A model generated the notes under the pieces. The model was not told the DNA's origin. It worked only from the letters and a program-made list of their open reading frames with translations, and did no database searches. 45,156 bases of DNA from Eubacteriales bacterium (lineage in GTDB: Bacteria > Bacillota > Clostridia > Lachnospirales > Lachnospiraceae). This document shows positions 33,815-40,789 of this stretch, in pieces; the first letter of the stretch is position 1, and each line of letters opens with the position of its first letter. The DNA lies in assembly GCA_030525875.1 (NCBI GenBank), contig JAUNDV010000019.1, positions 1-45,156 on the forward strand, read 5' to 3'. Both the position numbers and the translations under genes were made by a program.

Positions 33815-34294
33815 ATGTGTACAATAATTCAATTTCCAAAAAGAGCAGAAAGCAACGGATACAAAAACCTTGTAGCATTTTTTGAAATTTGTGACAGCGT
33901 AAAAAGCTGTAATTTTTATCTTGAATCTGCTGAATACCTCTACGAATCCGGCAAGATTACGGAAAACGAACTTTATACGCTCCGCAGAATAGGCAGACAA
34001 AAGCGTTTATCCCTTGCAAATCCAGAGTCAAAACCAATCAAGGCAGATAAGCCAGGAACTTATACATATACCCCAGAAATGGGACAGAAAAAGCCGGTAG
34101 GATGTCAAATAGAAGCAGGGCTTTGTTATTACGGCAAGCATTATTGGGTTAAAACATCTCTTGAATTAAAAGGCAGAGGAATAACAAAAAATGAGCCTGC
34201 AAGAGATGGGCGAAACAATTATACTGTAACAGTTAAAGCGTTCGAAAAGCTAGAAGCACAATACGCTATCAGTATTGAGGGCCGTTTAGATTAA
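33815..34294 (+). CDS. 159-aa protein of unknown function
   Basis: I do not recognise this protein. It starts MCTIIQFPKRAE. A helical first half (NLVAFFEICDSVKSCNFYLE, LYTLRRIGRQKRLSLA) is followed by a proline-rich linker and a beta-rich end with QIEAGLCYYGKHYWVKTSLE and TVTVKAFEKLEAQYAIS. An AGGAGGCC site precedes the ATG. Part of this gene, the region encoding QIEAGLCYYGKHYWVKTSLE, is duplicated at 36378-36456. The gene therefore took part in a local rearrangement. Confidence 0.7.
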   Translation: MCTIIQFPKRAESNGYKNLVAFFEICDSVKSCNFYLESAEYLYESGKITENELYTLRRIGRQKRLSLANPESKPIKADKPGTYTYTPEMGQKKPVGCQIEAGLCYYGKHYWVKTSLELKGRGITKNEPARDGRNNYTVTVKAFEKLEAQYAISIEGRLD

Positions 34295-34330
34295 GGCGGA
34301 CACGTTCCGCCGCCCGGCGGTCTGTAGGAA
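34295..34330. repeat. GC-rich double hairpin
   Basis: GGCGGA/TCCGCC forms a stem with a 5-nt loop, and CCGCC/GGCGG can pair alternatively just after it. This GC-rich patch contrasts with the AT-rich surroundings and lies between two plus-strand genes. It may be a transcript-processing element or a scar of a mobile element. Confidence 0.5.
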
Positions 34331-34377
34331 TTGCCCCACCTGCACCGATGAGACAGGGCACAACGAAAGGAAACACA

Positions 34378-34650
34378 ATGACAAAAGCTGAATTAATGAA
34401 AAAATTTGACGAATTACAAAAAGAAAAGAATTGCAAAATTGAGGGTATCTATTGGAACAGCCGAAAATCAGAGATTGAAAACGCTATAAACTGTCTAGAG
34501 TGCCCTGATGATATTCTTGATAAATATTTAATTGTCGTATTGCTTAAATACAAAAATATAGGCGAAGCAATCGCAAATAATGGAGATTTTAAACATCATC
34601 AACATAACAGACTATATATTTTTAATACTGCTAGAAAGATTTTAGCATAG
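34378..34650 (+). CDS. 90-aa protein of unknown function
   Basis: The protein starts MTKAELMKKFDELQKEKN and is mostly helical, with the two Cys of NAINCLECPDDIL and a C-terminal HHQHNRLYIFNTARKIL. The ATG at 34378 has an AAAGGAAACAC site upstream. An earlier in-frame ATG (34348) has no site. No family is recognised. It ends the plus-strand gene set, before the shared terminator at 34723. Confidence 0.65.
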   Translation: MTKAELMKKFDELQKEKNCKIEGIYWNSRKSEIENAINCLECPDDILDKYLIVVLLKYKNIGEAIANNGDFKHHQHNRLYIFNTARKILA

Positions 34651-34722
34651 GCAAGAAAGTCTTTACACCCGTGGCAACTTCCCGGATTTCCTTTACTTAC
34701 AATACATACAGCAGAGCATAAC

Positions 34723-34748
34723 AAAAAAGCCGGGTTTCCGGCTTTTTT
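34723..34748. terminator. Strong bidirectional terminator
   Basis: AAAAAAGCCGG (34723-34733) pairs with CCGGCTTTTTT (34738-34748) around a GTTT loop, with T tracts in both directions. It ends the plus-strand gene set and the first RHH-RelB-RelE cassette, which converge here. Confidence 0.92.
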
Positions 34749-34755
34749 TATTGTT

Positions 34756-35010
34756 CTAATATCTTTTATATATATCTCCTCTATTGTCTATATTTTCAAT
34801 ATTTATTATTTTTACAACGTCATCAATACTATACAAAATCCTAACATCGCCCACACGCAGCCTATACAAATTATAGCCTTGCATTTTCTTTATGTCTGAA
34901 CCTTCCGGCAACTTATAAATGGCCTTATATAATCTCAAGCGCTGTGTTTTGTCTTGCTTATCAAGAAATTTCTGGGCTGCTTTTTCAAATTTGACCTTGT
35001 AAGTCTGCAT
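34756..35010 (-). CDS. RelE/ParE-type toxin, cassette 1
   Basis: This 84-aa protein has the RelE fold pattern: YKVKFEKAAQKFLDKQDKTQ, KAIYKLPEGSDIKKMQGYN, LYRLRVGDVRILYSIDDV, and the C-terminal NRGDIYKRY. The conserved R-x-R-VGD-x-R and final Tyr are typical of RelE mRNA interferases. The ATG lies inside the antitoxin gene (26-bp overlap), preceded by AAGAGGGG. It closes a three-gene cassette. Confidence 0.93.
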   Translation of the reverse strand: MQTYKVKFEKAAQKFLDKQDKTQRLRLYKAIYKLPEGSDIKKMQGYNLYRLRVGDVRILYSIDDVVKIINIENIDNRGDIYKRY

Positions 35011-35224
35011 AAGTCAACCCCTCTTTTTTCAATAGTTCTTCAAATGATATTGTGTCGCCGTCATTTTCTTTTTTGGCTTCTTCAATCATTTTTAGATCCC
35101 ATTCATCCGGCTTTATTTCTTCAATTTCTGGAATTGCTGCACCCTCAAGAAAAGGGATAATATAAAAAAATTTGTTTTCCGGTATCCTGTTAATAAGTTC
35201 AATAGCTCTTTCTTTATTGCTCAT
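34985..35224 (-). CDS. RelB-like antitoxin, cassette 1
   Basis: This 79-aa protein has an N-terminal helical part, KERAIELINRIPENKFFYII, and an acidic C-terminal half (EEIKPDEWDLKMIEEAKKEN). It ends with GDTISFEELLKKEGLTYADL, the GxTxSxEELLKxxGL pattern of toxin-binding antitoxin tails. It overlaps the RHH gene by 4 bp (ATGA) and the toxin gene by 26 bp. It probably wraps around the RelE toxin. It lacks its own clear DNA-binding domain, so DNA binding may be done by the RHH protein. Confidence 0.85.
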   Translation of the reverse strand: MSNKERAIELINRIPENKFFYIIPFLEGAAIPEIEEIKPDEWDLKMIEEAKKENDGDTISFEELLKKEGLTYADLQGQI

Positions 35225-35418
35225 TTTTTCAATACCTCTCTTTCTATCTTTTCATTGACTGCCTGAATAATAAAAGCGTTTAGACTCATGCCACAAGTTT
35301 TAGCATAATTCATATATTTTTCTTTGTCTTCTTTGCTTACTCTTAATTTATACTCTCCTATATTTTTTAAATACTTTTTTGTAGCGGCAGCCTGAGCTTC
35401 TGTGTATTTATTTCCCAT
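35221..35418 (-). CDS. RHH regulator, cassette 1
   Basis: This 65-aa protein has a basic N-terminus (MGNKYTEAQAAATKKYLKNI), a strand (EYKLRVSKEDK) and two helices with GMSLNAFIIQAVNEKIERE, the ribbon-helix-helix pattern. An AGGAGGTATGGACAA site precedes the ATG at 35418. It is almost identical to the cassette 2 copy (two internal differences and the C-terminal end). It leads a three-gene cassette and probably represses it. Confidence 0.85.
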   Translation of the reverse strand: MGNKYTEAQAAATKKYLKNIGEYKLRVSKEDKEKYMNYAKTCGMSLNAFIIQAVNEKIEREVLKK

Positions 35419-35518
35419 TTGTCCATACCTCCTAAAATATAATAACATATTTTTTATATATGGGCATATATACATGTTTAACAAATATACGGGTGGGTAT
35501 ATATCACAATAAGAGTAT

Positions 35519-35549
35519 AACAAAAAGCCGTGAAACCCGGCTTTTTGTT
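35519..35549. terminator. Terminator of cassette 2
   Basis: AACAAAAAGCCG (35519-35530) pairs perfectly over 12 bp with CGGCTTTTTGTT (35538-35549). The sequence is similar to the terminator of cassette 1, in keeping with a duplication of the whole unit. Confidence 0.9.
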
Positions 35550-35555
35550 ATTATT

Positions 35556-35816
35556 CTAATATCTATTATATATTTCTCCACGGTTTCCGGCATCAATTAC
35601 ATAAACAATCAATTTTCCATTGTCTACACTGTAAATGATTCTATAGTCTCCAACACGGAGACGTAAAAGCCCCTTGTTTTTCTTCCCTTTTAATTGCCTT
35701 ATATCTTCACCTTCTGGTAACTGATAAATTGCTTTTAAAACTCTTTCTTTTTCTGGCTTCGGAAGTTTTATGATGAATTTTTCGGCGCGTTTTTTAATAT
35801 CTATTGTGTATTTCAT
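35556..35816 (-). CDS. RelE/ParE-type toxin, cassette 2
   Basis: This 86-aa protein resembles the cassette 1 toxin but has clearly diverged: KKRAEKFIIKLPKPEKERVL, KAIYQLPEGEDIRQLKG, GLLRLRVGDYRIIYSVDNGK and the end NRGEIYNRY. The LRVGDYRIIY core and terminal Tyr are intact, so it is probably functional. The ATG overlaps the antitoxin stop by 4 bp (ATGA). Confidence 0.93.
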   Translation of the reverse strand: MKYTIDIKKRAEKFIIKLPKPEKERVLKAIYQLPEGEDIRQLKGKKNKGLLRLRVGDYRIIYSVDNGKLIVYVIDAGNRGEIYNRY

Positions 35817-36034
35817 AACTCAATCCCTTCACGCTTTAATAATTCATCAAGTGTTATTGATTCATCTTTTTCAGGGTCTGGATCATTCAAATAATCCTGA
35901 TATAATTTTTCACAATATAAATCATCTTCAATTTCATCATCAAATGCAATGCCCTGCAAAAATAATAATATATTACCTATTTTGTAATCTGGCAACTTAT
36001 CAATTATTTGTTTTGCTTGTTCTCTTTCACTCAT
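35813..36034 (-). CDS. RelB-like antitoxin, cassette 2
   Basis: This 73-aa acidic protein has SEREQAKQIIDKLPDYKIGN, then DEIEDDLYCEKLYQDYLNDP, and the C-terminal ESITLDELLKREGIEL. Structure and position match the cassette 1 antitoxin, but the sequence is divergent, implying that the toxin-antitoxin pair co-evolved separately. It overlaps the RHH gene by 8 bp. Confidence 0.85.
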   Translation of the reverse strand: MSEREQAKQIIDKLPDYKIGNILLFLQGIAFDDEIEDDLYCEKLYQDYLNDPDPEKDESITLDELLKREGIEL

Positions 36035-36227
36035 TTTTTAACACCTCTCTTTCTATCTTTTCATTGACTGCCTGAATAATAAAAGTGTTTAGACTCATGC
36101 CACAAGTTTTAGCATAATTCATATATTTTTCTTTGTCTTCTTTCCTTACTCTTAATTTATACTCACCTATATTTTTTAAATACTTTTTTGTAGCGGCAGC
36201 CTGAGCCTCTGTGTATTTATTCCCCAT
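36027..36227 (-). CDS. RHH regulator, cassette 2
   Basis: This 66-aa protein differs from the cassette 1 copy by a Ser-to-Arg, an Ala-to-Thr and the last residues. The ATG at 36227 is preceded by the same ATGGACAA leader, although the ribosome binding site here is AAGAGGTATGG rather than GGAGG. Nearly identical regulators would cross-regulate both cassettes. Confidence 0.85.
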   Translation of the reverse strand: MGNKYTEAQAAATKKYLKNIGEYKLRVRKEDKEKYMNYAKTCGMSLNTFIIQAVNEKIEREVLKNE

Positions 36228-36377
36228 TTGTCCATACCTCTTAAAATATAATAACATATTTTCATATATGGGTATATATACATGTTTAACAAATATATGG
36301 GGGTTATATTTGTGTATTATGTTCCTTGTGATATATGGGACTATATATTACAATAAGGCCATAACAAAGAGAGAAAC

Positions 36378-36456
36378 TCAAATAGAAGTAGGGCTTTATT
36401 ATTACGGCAAGCATTATTGTGTTAAAACATCTCTTGAATTAAAAGGCAGAGCATAA
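36378..36456 (+). pseudogene. Fragment of the 159-aa gene (duplicated remnant)
   Basis: This stretch is over 90 percent identical to 34105-34183 of the plus-strand 159-aa gene and encodes TQIEVGLYYYGKHYCVKTSL. It then changes to GCAGAGCATAACAAAAA, identical to a sequence at 34711-34727 ahead of the terminator. It has no start or ribosome binding site. It is a recombination scar and is a direct repeat of the intact gene, flanking both toxin-antitoxin cassettes. Confidence 0.8.
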
Positions 36457-36468
36457 CAAAAAGTAAAA

Positions 36469-36996
36469 TCACAAAAACAAGCTTTTGATATAAAGCCAAA
36501 TATAGCAACAACATATAAATAATATTCCAATCAACGTTATTTTTATACTTATTACAAAGTATTTTTGCTTTCTCATTGCTATTCTTGAATTTTCAACTAT
36601 TTCTTCACAATAATCTTTTTCAATTTTAGGAACAGAATTATTATTGCTATTCCAATATTGTTTATATATTTCATTTAAATACTCATCTGCTTCTAAAGTT
36701 GAAATATATGCATAATGTAATAAATTTTTAAATATTTTATCATTCACAACCTTATCCATTTTTTTATTGATTGGCAAAAAAGAAATTACAGAACATACAA
36801 TAGCAATAAAAAATAAAGATATTGTTAAAATTAATAATTTAACTGACTCGCATAAACTTATCCCACTTATCAATGCTGTTATTATTGCAATATTCAACGC
36901 AATTAAAGCTGCGTTTTTAGCTTCAATAAAATGCAACCACATATTAGTATTTTCTAATATTTTTTGTAACAATTCTATATGCTTTTCATTTTCCAT
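36469..36996 (-). CDS. pycTM: Pycsar-type membrane effector (PycTM-like)
   Basis: This 175-aa protein has the PycTM/DUF5706-like layout. An N-terminal helix with NMWLHFIEAKNAALIALNIA leads into a first membrane segment (about 29-48). A second segment follows at 52-75 (LLILTISLFFIAIVCSVISF). A long cytosolic helical region (76-145) with EADEYLNEIYKQYWNSN precedes a third segment at 150-170. In Pycsar, a cyclic pyrimidine nucleotide activates such proteins to breach the membrane and halt infection. The gene overlaps the cyclase gene by 11 bp and is the last in the operon. Family assignment rests on architecture and on the cyclase neighbour. Confidence 0.8.
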   Translation of the reverse strand: MENEKHIELLQKILENTNMWLHFIEAKNAALIALNIAIITALISGISLCESVKLLILTISLFFIAIVCSVISFLPINKKMDKVVNDKIFKNLLHYAYISTLEADEYLNEIYKQYWNSNNNSVPKIEKDYCEEIVENSRIAMRKQKYFVISIKITLIGILFICCCYIWLYIKSLFL

Positions 36997-38503
36997 TTAG
37001 TTCTACTCTTTCAAATACACTTATTATAGTTTCTTTAAAATCAGGGACATGATTACTGTATTTTATATCTATCTCATCAATATCTTCCTTTTTTATCCAC
37101 GCCAGCTTGTCATGTTTTTCTGTAGGTTTAAAAGTATCAACATTAAAGTCTCCTATGATTTCAGCCATTGTAATAACACCCTTATCACTTTTGCATGAGG
37201 CTACATCTCCCATTCTATTAACATTATATAAAGCAATTGGCACTGGTTCTTTTTGTTCTCTATTTTCATCTATAACAGGTTCTATCTCTATATTAAAATC
37301 ATTTTTATATTCTTCTTTTATTTTTTCGACAAGACTCTTATTCATCACAGCCTTAGCACAACCAAATTCCCATTGTTCCTTAAATTTCTCCCTAGAATCT
37401 GTTCTTTTTGCAACTAATATTTTTATTCCATCTTTTCCTCGTTTAAAACAAACCGCAACACAATGTAATTCTAACTTTTCTACTCCAATATATCTCTCTT
37501 GATCCTTAACAGCTTCTTGAATGCACTTATTAAGATTGTTTAATTTTTCTCCAAGACCTCTATCTTGAGCTATTTTATTAAGTGCATAATAACAATCTGT
37601 AAACATTTTGATGTCTCTAACAACTCTATTTTTTCCCTGTTCAGCTCTATTTTCATAATATTCCTTAATTAATTCGCTTTCTTCTTCTGCATCAAAGCAA
37701 AAACTCTCTTCCAACTCTATCTTTTTTTGATAAGTCTTTAAATAGGTATTAGGATTGTGATACCATATTATTGGGTATAGTTTATCTTTCCATACCCCCT
37801 TCAATCTTTTATAAGTGATTATCTTTAAATACGATAATGATTCTGTTCTTTGGGATATAAGGTATGCTAACTCAAAACTCAATACAAGACGGCCATCCTC
37901 TGTTTGCTTTGAAATTCTAAACCCAGCATCTATATCATTCCCTAAAAATTCAAAAATTTCATTTCCTTCTTGTGACTCATATTTTTCAAAAATATTTTCA
38001 ATTTCATTTTGTAATATCTCTTTATTTTCGATATTTCCAACATCTCTTACATCTGCAATCCATGCTGTTGCTTTTAAAGATAGATTATTTTGCAATTTCA
38101 TTAATTCCTTATCATATTGAATAAAAAAATCGCCTTTTTTTAACTTGAATATAGTTTCAATTAAAATTGAATATATTTTGTCTATATACTCATATAAAGA
38201 ATTATTATCGGTTATTTTCTTAATAAAAATAGCCTCATCACCTAAAACTCTCCACATTTCTGAATCCGGGATTTTAATTTGTACTTCGTTTCTTATCTCT
38301 CTAAATAAAACATTTAACGCTTGAGCCCATCCAAAATAATTTATCGTTTTATACGATGTAGAATTAACAATATCAAAAGAAAAGAACAGTACAACATCAT
38401 TTTTTATTGCAACCTGTTCTTTACGATTATTATCATTTTTAGTTAATTTATCAATTCCACTCTGAATATTTATTAATTTCGCATTTATATTATTATCTAC
38501 CAT
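36986..38503 (-). CDS. pycC: Pycsar-type class III nucleotide cyclase fused to Nudix-like domain
   Basis: This 505-aa protein has a class III cyclase domain at about 35-225. The first metal Asp lies in VVLFFSFDIVNSTSYK (Asp44), the second in MWRVLGDEAIF (Asp89). A FLGNDIDAGFRISKQ segment provides the Asp/Arg transition-state pair (Asp192/Arg196). A helical linker follows. Residues about 344-500 form a Nudix-like fold (LHCVAVCFKRGKDGIKILVA, then EQWEFGCAKAVM). The Nudix box is degenerate: only the EE of EKIKEEYKND remains of REUXEEXGU, so it may sense rather than hydrolyse. Cyclase plus membrane effector resembles Pycsar defence. It overlaps the upstream peptidase gene by 7 bp. The nucleotide product cannot be told from sequence. 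Confidence 0.85.
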   Translation of the reverse strand: MVDNNINAKLINIQSGIDKLTKNDNNRKEQVAIKNDVVLFFSFDIVNSTSYKTINYFGWAQALNVLFREIRNEVQIKIPDSEMWRVLGDEAIFIKKITDNNSLYEYIDKIYSILIETIFKLKKGDFFIQYDKELMKLQNNLSLKATAWIADVRDVGNIENKEILQNEIENIFEKYESQEGNEIFEFLGNDIDAGFRISKQTEDGRLVLSFELAYLISQRTESLSYLKIITYKRLKGVWKDKLYPIIWYHNPNTYLKTYQKKIELEESFCFDAEEESELIKEYYENRAEQGKNRVVRDIKMFTDCYYALNKIAQDRGLGEKLNNLNKCIQEAVKDQERYIGVEKLELHCVAVCFKRGKDGIKILVAKRTDSREKFKEQWEFGCAKAVMNKSLVEKIKEEYKNDFNIEIEPVIDENREQKEPVPIALYNVNRMGDVASCKSDKGVITMAEIIGDFNVDTFKPTEKHDKLAWIKKEDIDEIDIKYSNHVPDFKETIISVFERVELNGK

Positions 38504-39027
38504 CTTAAATACCCCAATCGCCTACCTCTATTTGAAGCTGCATCAATTGATACATGGAAGTAATTTGCAATTTTTGTAATGTTCACCATATTATCTTCAA
38601 TATTTTCAAACATTATCTTTTCATATTCTTTTTTAGGCATTAAAAGAGCAGCAGCAAACTCATTAGATTGATATTCTGATTCTGAATTACCATTTCTGTA
38701 ATACGTTACATTTATTTGATTGCTCCATTTTACATCATTTGTCATAAATCCCATATGTAGAAAAAGATGTCCTATTTCGTGAGCAATTGTAAAATTACGT
38801 CGCTCTTTTGATTGCTTTGGTGACACCTCAATCACAAAAGAATTTGTACCTTTCTTCATTATTCTTCCATCTGAAAAAGTATCTAATTCCGGGTTTTCTT
38901 TTACTATTCCGTTCATTCTATTAACAACATCATCAATATCATTAATAGGAATTGTAATATCATATAACTTAATAACTTCATCAGCCATTTCATTTATGAG
39001 GTTTCTCATCTCTAGACTTAAAGCCAT
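38497..39027 (-). CDS. ImmA/IrrE-family zinc metallopeptidase
   Basis: This 176-aa protein has the HExxH motif in NFTIAHEIGHLFLHMG (His83, Glu84, His87). The downstream NEFAAALLMPKKEYEKIM supplies the third ligand Glu, the hallmark of ImmA/IrrE peptidases. Members typically cleave an HTH repressor, but no XRE gene lies beside it. The start at 39027 has an AAGGAGGTG site 7 nt upstream; frames before it lack one. It is the first gene of the operon with the cyclase and the membrane effector. It may act as a sensor, a regulator or a processing enzyme of the system. Confidence 0.92.
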   Translation of the reverse strand: MALSLEMRNLINEMADEVIKLYDITIPINDIDDVVNRMNGIVKENPELDTFSDGRIMKKGTNSFVIEVSPKQSKERRNFTIAHEIGHLFLHMGFMTNDVKWSNQINVTYYRNGNSESEYQSNEFAAALLMPKKEYEKIMFENIEDNMVNITKIANYFHVSIDAASNRGRRLGYLRW

Positions 39028-39078
39028 ACTAACACACCTCCTTTTCAACTTCCTATTATAAATTGAGGATTATTATGA

Positions 39079-39087
39079 ATTATATCA
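39079..39087 (-). promoter_or_regulatory. Extended -10 promoter of the peptidase-cyclase-effector operon
   Basis: On the minus strand TGATATAAT is a perfect extended -10 (TGnTATAAT), 52 bp before the peptidase start. No good -35 box is seen at 16-18 bp, which is normal for extended -10 promoters. It suggests constitutive expression independent of phage genes. Confidence 0.65.
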
Positions 39088-39180
39088 TGTTCTGCAATAA
39101 TAATCACTTTAAACCTATGATTTTTATTTATTAAAAATACACAAAAATATAGCAAAAATATAGTTTATATTAACTTATTA

Positions 39181-39219
39181 AAAAAGCTTAAGCAACTGCT
39201 GCCACAATTACTTAAGCTC
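39181..39219 (-). terminator. Terminator insulating the defence operon
   Basis: On the minus strand AGCTTAAG (39219-39212) pairs with CTTAAGCT (39193-39186) and is followed by TTTTTTAA. It stops transcription from the 108-aa gene and the early region before the defence operon promoter. Confidence 0.78.
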
Positions 39220-39247
39220 ATAAACAACTTTATAATTTTCCCTTCAC

Positions 39248-39574
39248 CTATTCACAAACAACAGACTTCAAAAACCTATCAAGTTCATTTATTTGTGACT
39301 CCATTATCTTTTTATCCTTTTCCAATTGCTTTTTATGAATAGTTATAGCCTCTATAACAGCCAGTGGAATAGCTTTCTTAGTTTCATCTTTAACTTCAAC
39401 CACAACATCATTATTTTTAGGCTTATCACTAGCCATTACCCCATTTCTCTGTAGGACACCAATAATTTCTTCAGGATCCGTGGCATTAAGTTCAGCTAAA
39501 ATCTTAACCTGTAACTTTTTATTTTTAGCTTCAGTATAGCTTCTGACAATATCTTTTTCATCGTATACAATCAT
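39248..39574 (-). CDS. 108-aa phage protein of unknown function
   Basis: The protein has a helical N-terminal domain (EKDIVRSYTEAKNKKLQVKI, TDPEEIIGVLQRNGVMAS), which could be an HTH-like unit, and a C-terminal coiled coil (IEAITIHKKQLEKDKKIMES, QINELDRFLKS). No family is recognised. It lies between the ArpU-type regulator and the defence operon, on the same strand, with a GGAGAAGAG ribosome binding site. Confidence 0.6.
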   Translation of the reverse strand: MIVYDEKDIVRSYTEAKNKKLQVKILAELNATDPEEIIGVLQRNGVMASDKPKNNDVVVEVKDETKKAIPLAVIEAITIHKKQLEKDKKIMESQINELDRFLKSVVCE

Positions 39575-39794
39575 ATCTCTTCTCCATTCCTAAACCCAGT
39601 CAAAATGCCTATTCGCAAATTGTTTTTCCAGCGCCCTTTTTCATACTTTGGAAATCAATATAAAAACATGCGAAAGCTATTTTTTTTAACTTGTCCTTTA
39701 TATAATACCTGTTCCCAATAGCTAACATATTTTGTCAGTTTATTAAGCAACTTATGTAAACCATCTTAATAAGATATTTTTTCTGTTTCTTCCA

Positions 39795-40277
39795 TCATCG
39801 CGCGCGCAAGGCTTTTTCCTTAAGTTCTTCAACACTTTTGTGCTCGTCAAACTGCTCCCCCAGACGATCCAGGGCTATGTCAAACCTATATCTACATGTG
39901 GACTCTTTTTCCGAAAAAATGTAACTTATTTTAGCCCAACTGTACTCACGCAATAGCTTATACATAACAAGCTTTTTGTACTTACCGTTTATTTGGTCTA
40001 AACAACGCCTTATGAAGGCATGATCAGCCTCCAAGGCTCTTATATTCTGCTCTATCTCTTTAAGCATTTCAGATGCATTGGATTCTGCTGCCTTAATGCC
40101 CAAAGTCTCAGATGGATTCCCAACAGAGGTGCCGTGTGGCATTCCATCAATGTTTATAGCCCTGGCACTGTTATAATAAGTATTACACAACTCTCTATGC
40201 TGCTTCAAAAAGAGTTCCAACATCTCCGGAATATTTTTATAGTATATAATTATATTTTTTACATCACTGCGCTCCAC
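39795..40277 (-). CDS. ArpU/RinA-type phage late transcription regulator (sigma-70 region 4-like)
   Basis: This 160-aa protein has a helical N-terminal region (ASEMLKEIEQNIRALEADHA). Its C-terminal helix-turn-helix resembles sigma region 4: KKLVMYKLLREYSWAKISYI, then EKESTCRYRFDIALDRLG. Proteins of this kind activate the late genes from a promoter ahead of the terminase. Their typical position is at the end of the early region, as here, although in this phage an accessory island separates it from the terminase genes. Confidence 0.85.
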   Translation of the reverse strand: MERSDVKNIIIYYKNIPEMLELFLKQHRELCNTYYNSARAINIDGMPHGTSVGNPSETLGIKAAESNASEMLKEIEQNIRALEADHAFIRRCLDQINGKYKKLVMYKLLREYSWAKISYIFSEKESTCRYRFDIALDRLGEQFDEHKSVEELKEKALRAR

Positions 40278-40300
40278 CTTATACCTCCATTTTTATTTGC

Positions 40301-40789
40301 TCAAGCTTCTCTGTATAAAGAATTAAATTCATTCAAAAGAAACCTGATTTTATTATTGTTAAAATCAAGCTCTTTTCTAATCGCCACAACGTATGAAGGA
40401 ACTGCAACATTTCCAACATCACGTTTTACGTTTAGCTCATCCCACTGTCTACGAGTTTTAGGGTAAATAACCGCTGGAAGCACATAATCGCTATCCATTG
40501 CCCCTTCAGCCTGCTCTTTTATCCATTTATCCGCAAACTCCTTATTATGGCTCATAATCATAGTCTGATAGCGCATGGCATAGCCATCAACTATTGCATT
40601 TATATTATCCATCTTCTCATCTGTGACTTTATACCTTGTACTTAACAGTATATAAAAACATTTACTTATTTTTTCTATGGTCTCCGCTCTAAGCTCCTTG
40701 TACCTCTCAGTATCTGTTTTCCCTGTTCTTAGGTATCTATTCTGTCTATTTTTCAAAGCATTATTTTTATAATTTACGCACCGTTTCAC
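40301..40789 (-). CDS. Phage early protein of unknown function
   Basis: This protein of about 162 aa starts at a GTG (VKRCVNYKNNALKNRQNR), where GGAAGGAG lies 5 nt upstream. In-frame ATGs further up are inside the Rep gene and lack a good site. The N-terminus is basic. Helical segments (MDNINAIVDGYAMRYQTMIM, then DFNNNKIRFLLNEFNSLY) follow. No motif identifies the function. It is coupled to the Rep gene, so a role in replication is possible. Confidence 0.6.
   Translation of the reverse strand: MKRCVNYKNNALKNRQNRYLRTGKTDTERYKELRAETIEKISKCFYILLSTRYKVTDEKMDNINAIVDGYAMRYQTMIMSHNKEFADKWIKEQAEGAMDSDYVLPAVIYPKTRRQWDELNVKRDVGNVAVPSYVVAIRKELDFNNNKIRFLLNEFNSLYREA

Noticed and set aside
34756-36290. 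CRISPR-like repeat array
   Set aside because: The repeated sequences here are two whole gene cassettes with open frames, not short repeats with unique spacers. No CRISPR array was seen elsewhere.
36469-38503. Panoptes-type (mCpol plus membrane effector) or CBASS assignment of the cyclase operon
   Set aside because: The cyclase has FSFDIVNST and LGDE of class III cyclases. It has no GGDD palm of mCpol and no CD-NTase GS motif.
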